DNA of 64,000 bases from Streptomyces sp. DSM 15324 (GCF_001514285.1 NZ_KQ949023.1:124001-188000); one strand, 5' to 3'; shown: positions 53,875 through 63,658, counted from the first letter of the stretch. The notes: generated by a model not told the origin, from the sequence alone. Numbers and translations are program-made.

Positions 53875-55775
53875 GCGCGCTGCTCCTCGTAGTTGTCGGC
53901 TCTCCGGTACCGGCCGATGCCGGTGATCCGCGGGACGATCCACACACCTCGCTCACCGAGACCGGCGTTGGCGCCGGCGGCGGTGCTGCCCGTCACGGTC
54001 TCCAGGGTGTCGATCCGCAGGCCGTGGATCTCGTCGGGCCACCAAGGCTCCCAGGTGCGGTTGACCTTCTGCACTTGGAACAGCTCCTCGCGAAACCTCC
54101 GCGAGGCCTCGCCGATCTCCTGCCCCTCGTGCACCAGGGCGTACGGCGGGCTTTCCGTCTCACCCATCGGCAAGTTGTGGTGCCTGCGCAGCAGTACCTC
54201 CTGGCCTGGACGGACCTGGTTCAGGAGATACGCCTGGGTGGCGACGGCATCCGTCTCCTGACCGGGTGGGTCTTCCCGGTTCACGTCGCCCGGCTCGGCG
54301 ACGATCCCGTACCTGTCGTACGACCGCCACGACCCGAGATAGCGCCGGCCGTGGTGCCGGCCCCCTGCCCTCCTGAAGAGCGGCAGCTCGGGAGGGGCCA
54401 CGTGGTACAGGTCCTGGCGGGCACGTGTCATCGCCACGTACAGGGCGCGGGCCTCGGCGGGCAGGTCCAACTCGTCCCGGTACCTCTTGTGGAGTTCGGC
54501 GAGAGTCGGTGGCGTCAGGACGATCACCCGGTCGAACTCCAGGCCCTTGGCCCTGTGCACCGTCGAGACGACGACGTGGGCCGTCTCCGGGTCGGCCGCT
54601 TCGTCGGGGAATCCTCCCTGTGCGATCGCCCGGCGCAACCGGTCCAGATCGAGGACGCCGCGTCCCGTACCGCGCGCGGTTCGACGCAGCACCGACCACA
54701 GTGCGGCGGCGTCGGGTTCATACGGGAGCGGGATTTCCGCCAGGAGCGTACGGAAACGGTCCTCGGTTAGGGCGTTCGCCTCCGTACGGCGCAGCAACTC
54801 GGCCACCCAGTACGGCACCGGCCGCTCCTCCAGCGGGCGCCGCAGTCGGTGGTCGACGCCGTGCGCGTGCAGCAGGCCGGAGACCACGAGGGCCTGCTGG
54901 TTGTCGCGGGTGAGGAGAGCGCACGTGTCGGAGAGGTCCCGCAGACCGTCCAGGGTGAACTCGTCGTCCAGGTCGCCCATTCCGTTCGCCGGATCCAGGA
55001 GAAGGTCACGCAGTGCGTCGTAGAGCGTTCCCGCCTCGTCCGGATCGCTCAGTTGTTGGAGGCGGGGGCCGAGTCCCAACGCGACCCGGGCCTCGGTGGT
55101 GGTGGCCCGGAAGTTCCGCGTGAGGTGCAGCTCCACCAGGTCATCGGGGTAGGAGCAGCGCAGCCAGTCGAAGAATCGGCCCGTTTCGTCGACGCGTTCG
55201 CCCAGGTCCTCGATCTGGAAGCCGTACACGGACTGGGCGGCGTCGCCGACAACGGTGAAGCCGCAGCTGTCCTGGTACCGGTCGAGAAGCGTCTCCACCA
55301 GCTCGCGGCGTCCGCCCAGCAGGTCCTGCACCTCGTCGATCACGACATGGGCGGGCGGGACCGCGTCGCCGATCTCCAGCGCGCCCTTCTCGATCGCGCT
55401 GGTCGCGGCGGCGATCCGCTCGTCGAAGCCGACAGCGCCCCACTCGCCGTCCGGATGCGCCTGGAGGAGCACCTCGTAGGCCCAGGCGTCGAAGGTACGG
55501 GCGCGCACCCGGTGGGCTCGTTCCCCGTGTCGGGAAATCCGCTCACGCAGCTCCCGGGCGGCGGCCCGGGAGAAGGTGAGCACCAGGATCTCGGCTGCCT
55601 CCAACGCCTGTTCGGGGTCCTCATTGCCGCACAGCGTGTCGAGTCGGCGCACGAGGGTGTGGGTCTTTCCAGCACCGGCTCCCGCGGTGACCAGTACACG
55701 GGCATCCCAGGGCTGCTCGACCACGGCCAGCTGCTCGTCGGTGAGCGGAGGGCTGTCCTGGTAGACATCGGTCAC
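53871..55775 (-). CDS. UvrD/Rep-like SF1 DNA helicase
   Basis: 634 aa from a GTG at 55775 overlapping the stop of the HSP90-helicase gene (GTGA). Motifs: TDEQLAVVEQPWDARVLVTA (Q motif), AGAGAGKTHTLVRRLDTLCG (Walker A), AHVVIDEVQDLLGGRRELVE (DEVQD), VVGDAAQSVYGFQIEDLG, HLTRNFRATTTEARVALG, STVHRAKGLEFDRVIVLTPP and LYVAMTRARQDLYHV. The 2B domain and C-terminal part (after about 490) are unlike UvrD and PcrA. No nuclease motif is seen. Likely a dedicated helicase of this four-gene system. Confidence 0.9.
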   Translation of the reverse strand: MTDVYQDSPPLTDEQLAVVEQPWDARVLVTAGAGAGKTHTLVRRLDTLCGNEDPEQALEAAEILVLTFSRAAARELRERISRHGERAHRVRARTFDAWAYEVLLQAHPDGEWGAVGFDERIAAATSAIEKGALEIGDAVPPAHVVIDEVQDLLGGRRELVETLLDRYQDSCGFTVVGDAAQSVYGFQIEDLGERVDETGRFFDWLRCSYPDDLVELHLTRNFRATTTEARVALGLGPRLQQLSDPDEAGTLYDALRDLLLDPANGMGDLDDEFTLDGLRDLSDTCALLTRDNQQALVVSGLLHAHGVDHRLRRPLEERPVPYWVAELLRRTEANALTEDRFRTLLAEIPLPYEPDAAALWSVLRRTARGTGRGVLDLDRLRRAIAQGGFPDEAADPETAHVVVSTVHRAKGLEFDRVIVLTPPTLAELHKRYRDELDLPAEARALYVAMTRARQDLYHVAPPELPLFRRAGGRHHGRRYLGSWRSYDRYGIVAEPGDVNREDPPGQETDAVATQAYLLNQVRPGQEVLLRRHHNLPMGETESPPYALVHEGQEIGEASRRFREELFQVQKVNRTWEPWWPDEIHGLRIDTLETVTGSTAAGANAGLGERGVWIVPRITGIGRYRRADNYEEQRA

Positions 55776-58700
55776 TTCCGGCTCCAGAGGTGCTCGAAAT
55801 CATTGAAGGCGAGGTCGGTGTCGAAGTTGGTGATGTTGTCGCTGATGTTGAGGATCAGGCAGCTGTCCTTGCCGCCGTTACGCGGTCCGCGCAGGCCACG
55901 ACCGATCATCTGTTGATACACGTTGGTGCTGAAGACCGGCCGGGCCACGACCACGGCACGAGTGGCCGGAGCGTCGAATCCCTGGGTGAGCACACCGTAG
56001 TTGGTGAGGACCCGGATACGTCCGTTTCGGAAGTTCTCGATGCGAGTACGACGGTCCTGTGCACTGGTCGTCGAGTCCACGGCGGCGGACCGGACGCCCC
56101 GGTCGTTGAGCATGGCCGCCAGGTACTTGGCGTGGTCGACGGAGGTGGCGAAGAGCAACGTTGGCCAGTCATCCGGCAATTCGGCCACCGAGTCGACGAT
56201 GCGCCGACTGCGCGCGTGGTCGTCGGCGAGCCGCTGTTCGGCGGAGCGGGAGAGCATGGCCATGCGATCGGCGTGCGTCTTCTCGTCCCGGGTGAGCTCG
56301 ATACGGCCGCCCTCAAGGGTGCGGTGCTCGACCTGGGCGAGCATCCCCCAGTCCTGGAGGTCGCGATACGGGTCGCCCGATGGGAAGACTCCTTCGTCGA
56401 GTCGCCGATTGCCGAAGCGGCTGGCCAGACGGCGGGTCTCCTCCTCGTTGCGGTTCCGGAACGGGGTGGCGGTCAGGCCGAGGAGATGCCGGCCGGTCTC
56501 GTACTGTGTGAGTCCCAACTGGCTCAGGATCTCGGTGTATCGCTTGGAGATGGCGGTGTGCGCCTCGTCCACGATCACCAGCGCTGCCTGGCGCAGCCAT
56601 GCGTACTGGTCGGTGCCCAGGCACCGTTCCAGCTTGGCGTCGGTGGCGACCACCAGGTGCGGGTGGTCGACCACGTTCCCGACCTCGTTGGTGCTCCACA
56701 GCCGGCTGATGGTGAGCGGGCGTTCGGCACCGACCTTGCTCCAGACGAACTTCCAGCTTTGGACGGCCTGTTCGCACAGCTCCTCGGTCTGTGCGATCCA
56801 CAGCAGCGGACCCTTGAGGTCGCCAACCCGCTTCACCCAGCGGATCACAGCCTCGGCGGTGACCCGTGTCTTGCCGGCGCCGGTCGGCAGCGACAGCATG
56901 CCGCGCTGGGGCGCCAGTCGGTCGAGCATGGTGGAGATGTTCCGGACCAGATCTTCCTGGTACTCGTGGAGGCTCGGGAAGTCCCGAGGGCCCTCGACGG
57001 TCTCGAACGGAGGCGGGGACGGAGTCCTCGAACCGGCGAACGCGAGTGGCAACCTCAGTTCCGAGACGAATGAGATGGCCGCCGATGAGCCCCCGTATGC
57101 GACCGGGGCGTTGGGGAAGCGCGCCTGGATGTCCCGGGCATGCTGCTGGAGTACTCCGTCACCGTGCGCGTTGAACGCCATCTGCGCGATCCGGCGCCCG
57201 GACGGCTCAACGCCGTCAGTCGCCAGCAGTTCGGCCTCCATCAATCCCTCGGGGAGGCCGGTTCGGAGCGCGTCGGCACCGATCAGCAGCTCGATCTTGG
57301 CCACCACGTCCTCGGCCTCGCGCACCGCCTTCTGCGCCGCCTTCAGCTCGCTGTCCCGCGCCATACGGTCCTGGTGCTCCAGCACCGCTCGGCAGCCGGC
57401 GGGGCCGAGGCCCAGGCCGAGTTCGCGGTCGATCAGCCGCAGCATCGGCTCAGGCTCCAGGGGCACGCGGACCTTGACGGTGCCGTCCTGGCGAACGGCG
57501 TCCAGAGGGGAGGCGTGCGTGCCGTTGGGCGTACGGGTGACCTCCTCCAGTTCGCTGCACCGTTGCACCATGCTGTTGCGGTTCCCGCTGTTCAGGCGCT
57601 GCCGCAAGGCGGGGAACAACTCGACCAGCGGCACGGGGTCGCCCTCCGTGACTTCACGGGTCTCCAGGCTGATCACGTCGGCGTAGCGGAGCATGCCCCA
57701 CTTCTCGATCATCAGCTCGGCGTCGTCGGCCGTCGGTACAAGCAGCGCTGGGAGCTGCTCGGCGCGCAACGCCTGGTACTGAGCGGCCCCGACGGCGACG
57801 GTGATCTCGTTGTCGGGCCGGGTTCCCCAGACGTCGCCGATCCTGCAACGGGTCAGGGAGTCCTCGGGGAAGTCCGCGCCGAACCGGGTCAGCATCACGT
57901 AGGTGGCGCCCACGAAGGAGTCGTCCTCGCTGCGGGTCACCTCGTTCAGCAGTGCCTCCCAGCGGTCGGCGGGGACCTCGTCGACGGTGGTCGGGAGCCG
58001 CAGCCTGCGGGCCTTCTCGGCAGAGATGTCGGCGACCGGCAGCACGTCTCGGTAACCGGAGAGCTGGGGGCCGACAGCTTCCCTCAGCGGCTTGATCCCC
58101 TGGGAGGTGGCGATCGTGCCGAACTTCTTCAGCATCCACCTGATCGGCGAGGGCACCGCCTGTCGGGTGTTGGTCTGCGCACCGATTTGCCGCGTCCAGT
58201 TGTCCACGACAGCGTCGTCGGGCAGCACCTTCAGAAACGCGGCGCGGGATTCCTCGGAGAGGGCGCGGAATAGGTGGAGCGGGCCGCCGATCGGGGCACC
58301 CTCGACCCTCATCCGGTTCAGCGCGGGGCGCGGGGCGCTACTGTCCAGGCGGCGCAGGTAGTCGGTGTGGAGGGCTTCGCGGTACTCCTCGAACCACGTC
58401 TCGCCCTCCTGGGGCCGGACCCCGCCGGACGGTCGTTCCCGCAGACCGACCTGGGAGAAGAAGGGGGTGTCGTCGGAGTGGAAGGCCATGTCGACGGCGA
58501 TGCTCGGGTCCCGCTTCGCGTCGACCACGACACCCGGCAGCATGCAGTCCTTGATCGGCCTGAACCGACCGTCGGCGTTACGCACCCGGAGCGTCGAGCG
58601 TGCTTCGGGCACCCGCTCCAAGACCTTGTGGGTCAGACGACGGACCCCCGCCTGACGGAAAAGCTCCCAGAACCGCTCCCAGTCGGATGGGCTGTAGTGG

Positions 58701-60544
58701 TCGAAGCCCTGATCGAGAACGCTGTCGAACCGGCCCTCGACATCAGCCTCCCTGATGCCCAGGACGTCAAGCGCGTGCGCCAGCGAGGGGTCTTGGGCGA
58801 GCTCGTCGACCACGTACACCAGGGACTCGCGCAGCCCGTCCTGGTTGGTGCGGCGGTAGACCTTGCCGTGCACAGGGGCGACGAGACCATGCTCCTCGGT
58901 GAGGACGATGTGGGCTTTGCGGGCCTCTTCGACGAACGGGGAGCTGACCTCGATCATGTCGGCGAGAATGCGGACTGCCGTCGCGGAGGCCCGCGCGGTG
59001 CCGCTCTCGACGAGGGCCTCCAACCAGTGGCGAACGTCCGCTCGTTGGTGCTTGGCTGCACCAAGGATGTGTTCGACCTTGCCGGAGCGCAGAGAGTCCA
59101 CTTCGACGCTCGGATGCAGCCAATTCGACGGACGGTCCGGGCACTCGTGCCACCACCGCAGCCAACGCAGGAGGGACTTCGATTCCTTCCTCGGGTCCTT
59201 GGGACGCGGGTGCACCCGCAGGTCCTTCGGCACGCGCAGTACGCCGTTCTGGTCAGGAAGCGACGCATTCACCGCGGTACGCATCCAGATCTCTTCGGTC
59301 AGGAACTCGTCCGCCCAACTGATCGCCTCCTTTACACGGCCGGGCAGCAGGGGGAGGTAGGCGGCTGGGTCCTCGACGGGCGCCAAAGCCGGGAGCGACT
59401 CGACGACCAGTTGCGCTGCCGCGCGGATCATCTCCTGGTTGAAGGGGGAGGAGTCGAGCAGATTCTGCCGGTCCTCGTTCGTCTTCCAGGCGCCGTTGAG
59501 GATGCCGCTCAGCGACATCTCGTACTTGGTCGGGAAGAAGGACCAGAACTTGCCGCGTCCGCGTGATTGCGGGCTGACGTACAGGCCGCTCTCTTGATCC
59601 TTCTCCAGGGCCGGGACGCCCCACGCGAGGTCGAGCGAGAGCCGGTCGTGCAGTTCTCCGGCGTCATCGCGGGCAGCCGGACCGGGTTCGTGGCTCGTGG
59701 TGAACACGCGCCACCGGTCGGTCGTGACGGCCTTCCCTGTCCGCTCCTCGACCACCGTGTGCAGGTCGCCGGTCTGCCGGGCGGTCAGCGTCCGACGGAC
59801 CATGGGCCGGGGCCGGCGGTCCTCCAGCACGACCTTCGCGACGTGCGGCGAGAAGAGTTGGAAGCCGGCTGGGAATTCCTCGCGGGGTTCGCCGTGGTCC
59901 TTGCCACGTCCGCCGTGCATGTCCCGGCCCAGCCGGTCGTCGGCTTTCGTGAGTAGGGGCAGGCGAACGACGGTGGTGGCCCAGCTCAGCAGCTCGTTCA
60001 GGACGCGATCGGAGGCGCGCTCGGCCTGCATGTCCAGAGGTCGGGCCATCCGCAGCACAGGAGCGTCGAACTCGGGGCCGTAGCGTGCCGCCACGCCGGG
60101 CACGGCCTTGATCTGCTCGAACGACCAGGCTCGGTCGAATCCGAAACTTCCGGTGCTGCTGAAGAATTCTGGTGCGTCGGTCACGACGAGGACCGATTTA
60201 ACGCCCACTCCGAAACGCCCGATCTGGCCTCCACGCTTCTTCGACATGCTCATTCGAAGAATTGTCTCCGCGCCTTCTGGGGTCACCGGGTTACCCTCGT
60301 TCGCGCAGTACAAGTGGGTTTCCGTGAGGATGAAATAAATTCGACCGCCTCGCTCGTCGGCCATTTCGTCGGCCGCGTTCTGGGCGAGCTCGAAAAGCTG
60401 GCGGTCGCCATATCCGCCCTGCGTGATGCGGCGCTCTCCATTGGCGTGCTCGGCCACGAGGCCGGGGTCCACGGCGTATGTCTGCAGGACACGCGATGAC
60501 TGTTCGAGAACGGTTTGAATTACCGGAGAGGACGAATACGGCAC
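55772..60544 (-). CDS. HSP90/sacsin-like ATPase fused to SF2 (DEAH) helicase
   Basis: 1590 aa, first gene of the operon. N-terminal GHKL/HSP90-type ATPase: FELAQNAADEMADERGGRIY (N-box, about 50) and GGQIGRFGVGVKSVLVVTDA (lid, about 105), then about 1050 residues of no recognisable family. The C-terminal SF2 helicase has MLSLPTGAGKTRVTAEAVIR (Walker A, about 1218), LVIVDEAHTAISKRYTEIL (DEAH, about 1326), LLGLTATPFRNRN, VLTNYGVLTQGFDAPATRAV and YQQMIGRGLRGPRNGGKDS (motif VI, about 1543). This fusion of a chaperone-type ATPase and a helicase in one chain fits a nucleic-acid or phage sensor. No nuclease domain seen. Confidence 0.9.
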   Translation of the reverse strand: MPYSSSPVIQTVLEQSSRVLQTYAVDPGLVAEHANGERRITQGGYGDRQLFELAQNAADEMADERGGRIYFILTETHLYCANEGNPVTPEGAETILRMSMSKKRGGQIGRFGVGVKSVLVVTDAPEFFSSTGSFGFDRAWSFEQIKAVPGVAARYGPEFDAPVLRMARPLDMQAERASDRVLNELLSWATTVVRLPLLTKADDRLGRDMHGGRGKDHGEPREEFPAGFQLFSPHVAKVVLEDRRPRPMVRRTLTARQTGDLHTVVEERTGKAVTTDRWRVFTTSHEPGPAARDDAGELHDRLSLDLAWGVPALEKDQESGLYVSPQSRGRGKFWSFFPTKYEMSLSGILNGAWKTNEDRQNLLDSSPFNQEMIRAAAQLVVESLPALAPVEDPAAYLPLLPGRVKEAISWADEFLTEEIWMRTAVNASLPDQNGVLRVPKDLRVHPRPKDPRKESKSLLRWLRWWHECPDRPSNWLHPSVEVDSLRSGKVEHILGAAKHQRADVRHWLEALVESGTARASATAVRILADMIEVSSPFVEEARKAHIVLTEEHGLVAPVHGKVYRRTNQDGLRESLVYVVDELAQDPSLAHALDVLGIREADVEGRFDSVLDQGFDHYSPSDWERFWELFRQAGVRRLTHKVLERVPEARSTLRVRNADGRFRPIKDCMLPGVVVDAKRDPSIAVDMAFHSDDTPFFSQVGLRERPSGGVRPQEGETWFEEYREALHTDYLRRLDSSAPRPALNRMRVEGAPIGGPLHLFRALSEESRAAFLKVLPDDAVVDNWTRQIGAQTNTRQAVPSPIRWMLKKFGTIATSQGIKPLREAVGPQLSGYRDVLPVADISAEKARRLRLPTTVDEVPADRWEALLNEVTRSEDDSFVGATYVMLTRFGADFPEDSLTRCRIGDVWGTRPDNEITVAVGAAQYQALRAEQLPALLVPTADDAELMIEKWGMLRYADVISLETREVTEGDPVPLVELFPALRQRLNSGNRNSMVQRCSELEEVTRTPNGTHASPLDAVRQDGTVKVRVPLEPEPMLRLIDRELGLGLGPAGCRAVLEHQDRMARDSELKAAQKAVREAEDVVAKIELLIGADALRTGLPEGLMEAELLATDGVEPSGRRIAQMAFNAHGDGVLQQHARDIQARFPNAPVAYGGSSAAISFVSELRLPLAFAGSRTPSPPPFETVEGPRDFPSLHEYQEDLVRNISTMLDRLAPQRGMLSLPTGAGKTRVTAEAVIRWVKRVGDLKGPLLWIAQTEELCEQAVQSWKFVWSKVGAERPLTISRLWSTNEVGNVVDHPHLVVATDAKLERCLGTDQYAWLRQAALVIVDEAHTAISKRYTEILSQLGLTQYETGRHLLGLTATPFRNRNEEETRRLASRFGNRRLDEGVFPSGDPYRDLQDWGMLAQVEHRTLEGGRIELTRDEKTHADRMAMLSRSAEQRLADDHARSRRIVDSVAELPDDWPTLLFATSVDHAKYLAAMLNDRGVRSAAVDSTTSAQDRRTRIENFRNGRIRVLTNYGVLTQGFDAPATRAVVVARPVFSTNVYQQMIGRGLRGPRNGGKDSCLILNISDNITNFDTDLAFNDFEHLWSRK

Positions 60545-60747
60545 TGCTTCTGCGCTCCTGGGATGTCAAAGGTTCGGCGAAAGATCGAACGGCGGGCCCC
60601 TGCTCGTTCGCCATGGCACGTGGGCGTGGGCGTATTCCCACAGTGCCGTGGTGAAGCGGATAACTCGCGGTGAAAGCGTTGGTTGTTGCCAGACCGAGAT
60701 TCCCCCGGACATGCTCGGGACTCTCTGGGTCAGGCAGGGGGAGTGGT

Positions 60748-60933
60748 CTAGTTCGGCAGCCCCTGGAACAGCTTGGCCAGGACAGGGAACCTGTCGGTGA
60801 AAACCTCCTCGGACAGGTCGTGTTCGCAGAGAATCCCCAGAACTTCGACCTTGCTTTCTGCGGTCTTGATCCTCAGCTCGAACGAGCTGGAATCCCGAAG
60901 CGAGTCAAGCGACTCACTGTCCTGTTCATTCAT
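60748..60933 (-). CDS. Small acidic protein ahead of the helicase operon
   Basis: 61 aa from the ATG at 60933 (MNEQDSESLDSLRDSSSFEL), then RIKTAESKVEVLGILCEHDL and SEEVFTDRFPVLAKLFQGLP. It is acidic, with a predicted amphipathic C-terminal helix. GC is lower than in neighbouring genes. Its stop lies 203 bp before the start of the 1590-aa gene on the same strand, so it may be an early regulator or a small effector of the system. No known family. Confidence 0.5.
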   Translation of the reverse strand: MNEQDSESLDSLRDSSSFELRIKTAESKVEVLGILCEHDLSEEVFTDRFPVLAKLFQGLPN

Positions 60934-61453
60934 CGAGTGGTGCACCCCTGTCGGTCGTCGCATCCTGCAGCTGCACAGGGGTGTATTCGAGCACACGTCC
61001 CCCGTGTGAAACGAAATGGAAAATATCTATGACCTGGTTGAGACTTGCTCCCTCGAAATAAGCTAGCGGATGGGGTCTTGGGTGGCCAGCCGCTTTCGGA
61101 AGGGCGTTTCTTGGAAGAGCTCTGCAGGGTGATGGCTAGGCAGATGGTGGGATTTTGGGCGCACTTCTCCCCCGGTCGCCCGGTCTTCCCGTTTTCGGGT
61201 TTCACGAGCGAGATGAGATCCCCATCGTCAACAACGCTATCGGCGTTCACTCGAACGTGTCAATCAACTTCCTTCCCCCTGGGCGGAGTTGATGCTTCCG
61301 CTTGTGGAAATAGGGCATCTGGTTCCAAAGTCGATCATTCGAGACAAGTTGGACGCTCGACTGAAGTGATTCAAGTGATCAAGATCGATCAACTGTTGGT
61401 TGACGCTGCTGCGCGTGTCAAATTAGCCTGGTGGTCCACAACATGCGATCAGC
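60934..61453. other. 520-bp divergent intergenic region, AT-richer than its surroundings
   Basis: No convincing gene is seen in either direction. GC falls below that of both flanking operons. Before the HTH-GHKL gene three similar 9-10-bp units stand in a row (AAGTGATTC, AAGTGATCA, AGATCGATCA; 61364-61391) and may be binding sites for its HTH. A promoter for each direction must lie here, but I could not pick a clear -10/-35 pair. Confidence 0.5.
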
Positions 61454-63658
61454 ATGGGACTCCGAGGAAAGAGCAGGCGGCGCGTGGAGACAGGTGAGGA
61501 GTTCGGGCCCTGGTTGGCCCGACAGCTCAAGCTCGCGGGGAAGACGCAGGCCGAACTGGCCGACGAGCTCAAGCTGACCCGGGCCGCCGTGTCCGCGTGG
61601 ATCACCGGCAGGTCGACTCCTCGCCCGACCGTCATGACGGACATCGCCAAGGCGCTCGGCACGGACGTGGGCACGGTGCACACCCGTACCACCGACACCC
61701 AGGCCGGCCTCCCGATCTCCTGGTACCACCGCCCCGGCTACCCCGACGGCGGCCGTGAATTGGGCAATGCCGCAGCCTTCGCCTTCGACGCCGACGTGCA
61801 GGTCCTCGCCCGAGAGACCTGCCAGAACAGCCTCGATGAGCGTCGGAAGGACACAGGCCGCCCCGTCAGGGTCCGCTACACCCTGCACGAGCTGACGGGG
61901 AAGTTCCTGGACGACTTCCGCGACGCCATCCTCTGGAACGACCTCTTCCCGCACTACTCCGCCGTCTCGGAGACCGCCGGGAACCAGAAGGTCGGCAGGG
62001 TTGTGGACGCCGGGGTGCGCGACATGTACGAGAAGGGGCGCCTCGTCCTGCTGCGCGTCGACGACTACAACGCGTCCGGGCTCACCGGCGACGACTACGA
62101 GGACGGCAAGTTTGCCGCCGTGATCAGGCGTCAGTTGGAGAGCCTCAAGTCCGGGCCGGGTGCGGGGGGTTCGTACGGTCTCGGCAAGGCGACGCTGTGG
62201 GCCACCAGTGCGCTTGGCCTCGTGCTCGTCAATTCCACCCTGTCGGAGGCCCACGAGGGGCGTACCGAGCGGCGGGTCATCGGCCGCCTGGAACTTCCCT
62301 GGCGGGAGGTCAACGGGGAGCCGTGGGCCGGTCCGGCATGGCTCGGGCGCCCCGACCCCGATTCTCCTGGTGCCAAGGTCGCCCGCTCGTGGTGGGCGGA
62401 CGAGGAGACGGTGGCCCGTCTTCATCTCACCCGGGACAGCGACGAACCGGGCACGTCCTTCCTCGTCGTCGGTGCCCAGGACGTGGCCAGCCTCGACGAA
62501 CGCTCGTCCCCGGACGGCGACCAAGAGGACATGGACGGGGAGGAGGAAGAAGGCGCCGAGGATACCCGCGACATTCGCAGGATGCACCGCCGCTTGGTCG
62601 AGGCCTTGGGGCGCGACTTCTGGGCCGCGATGACCGGTGGGGGCGGCAGGCTTCCGCTCCTGGAAGCCTCTGTCCGTACGATGCGCAACGGTGAAGTCGT
62701 CGTGGCGGAGGAGCAGGTCGACCCTTCTGTCGAGCAGCCTTCCCGGACCCGTGCCCTGCGGGCGCACTACGAGGGCGTCACTGTGGATCGGCTCACCGAG
62801 GTCGGTCAAGTGGCGTCCCAGAACATTCCGCTGAAACTGCCGCTGTCCGGAGGCGTGAAGAGCGGAACCCTCGGGACACACCAGGCAGTTCTGCTGGTAA
62901 CCGATGTCTTGAGCGACGGAGAGGAGAAGAAGAACGGGCCGAAGAACCAGATGCATTCGCTACGAGGCAACCGTATGACCGTCAAGAGAGCATTGGTCCC
63001 GAACCTGCCAATCGGTACCAATGCATTCCAGGCCGTGCTCCTGGTGGGAGAGGCCGCCGGGGAATCGGCCCCCTTCGCGGCCGAGGCCGAGGAATTCCTG
63101 CGGGCGGCGGAACCGCCCGAGCACGACCGGTGGGGGCAGACGGAAGAGCTGGCCCTGCGGTGGTCACCCTCGGCCTACCGGCGGATCAACACGATGACCG
63201 CCGAAGCCAACAAGGCCGTCAAAGACCTCGTCGCACGGCCGAAGCGCGGTGGCGGCGCCGAGGGCGGCGAGGCCCTGCGCAAGGCGTTGACCGTGAAGAA
63301 GAAGTCGAAGGCCAAGGTGCCCACCGGGCCTGTGGTGCCGGAACTGGACGCACTCGATGCGACGGTCGGCGAAGAAGGGGAGTGGCGGATCACCGCGGAG
63401 GTGAAGATCCCGCGCGGCGACGAGATCGTCCCGATGGTTCCGGTCGCCCAGTTGGACGTGCGCTCCGGTGGTCGCCCGAAGCTCGACTGGGCGGAACTCG
63501 TGGCCGTCGAGGGTTGTGAGGTGGAGGACGGGATCCTGCGCTTCCCGCCCGGCACACGACGGGCCAAGTTCCGTGGCTCCACCGACGTAACCAGCCATCC
63601 CGTGAGGGCCATGTTCACGAGCCTCGTACTCGAACTCCGTGCCGGCAAGGGGGAGTGA
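61454..63658 (+). CDS. HTH-GHKL ATPase protein
   Basis: 734 aa from the ATG at 61454, which lacks a clear ribosome site; the GTG at 61484 is another choice. Residues about 15-70 are an XRE HTH (KTQAELADELKLTRAAVSAW, ITGRSTPRP). From about 115 a GHKL-type ATPase: VLARETCQNSLDERRKDTGR (N-box), LVLLRVDDYNASGLTGDDYE (G1) and SGPGAGGSYGLGKATLWATS (G2). The rest is acidic in the middle (EDMDGEEEEGAEDTRDIRR) and beta-rich at the end. It is divergent from the helicase operon. It may sense and self-regulate, and resembles the HATPase components of some defence systems; exact family unknown. Confidence 0.8.
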   Translation: MGLRGKSRRRVETGEEFGPWLARQLKLAGKTQAELADELKLTRAAVSAWITGRSTPRPTVMTDIAKALGTDVGTVHTRTTDTQAGLPISWYHRPGYPDGGRELGNAAAFAFDADVQVLARETCQNSLDERRKDTGRPVRVRYTLHELTGKFLDDFRDAILWNDLFPHYSAVSETAGNQKVGRVVDAGVRDMYEKGRLVLLRVDDYNASGLTGDDYEDGKFAAVIRRQLESLKSGPGAGGSYGLGKATLWATSALGLVLVNSTLSEAHEGRTERRVIGRLELPWREVNGEPWAGPAWLGRPDPDSPGAKVARSWWADEETVARLHLTRDSDEPGTSFLVVGAQDVASLDERSSPDGDQEDMDGEEEEGAEDTRDIRRMHRRLVEALGRDFWAAMTGGGGRLPLLEASVRTMRNGEVVVAEEQVDPSVEQPSRTRALRAHYEGVTVDRLTEVGQVASQNIPLKLPLSGGVKSGTLGTHQAVLLVTDVLSDGEEKKNGPKNQMHSLRGNRMTVKRALVPNLPIGTNAFQAVLLVGEAAGESAPFAAEAEEFLRAAEPPEHDRWGQTEELALRWSPSAYRRINTMTAEANKAVKDLVARPKRGGGAEGGEALRKALTVKKKSKAKVPTGPVVPELDALDATVGEEGEWRITAEVKIPRGDEIVPMVPVAQLDVRSGGRPKLDWAELVAVEGCEVEDGILRFPPGTRRAKFRGSTDVTSHPVRAMFTSLVLELRAGKGE

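Noticed and set aside
48755..60544. Calling the operon a complete DISARM
   Set aside because: No methyltransferase, no PLD (drmC) and no drmD or drmE gene lies in the visible region, while two other motor proteins are present.
60930..61250. 106-codon minus-strand frame in the same gap
   Set aside because: Its end overlaps the better-supported 61-aa gene start, and it lacks a ribosome site and any conserved feature.
61045..61497. 150-codon plus-strand frame in the AT-richer gap
   Set aside because: No ribosome site, odd composition, and it overlaps the start of the HTH-GHKL gene in another frame.
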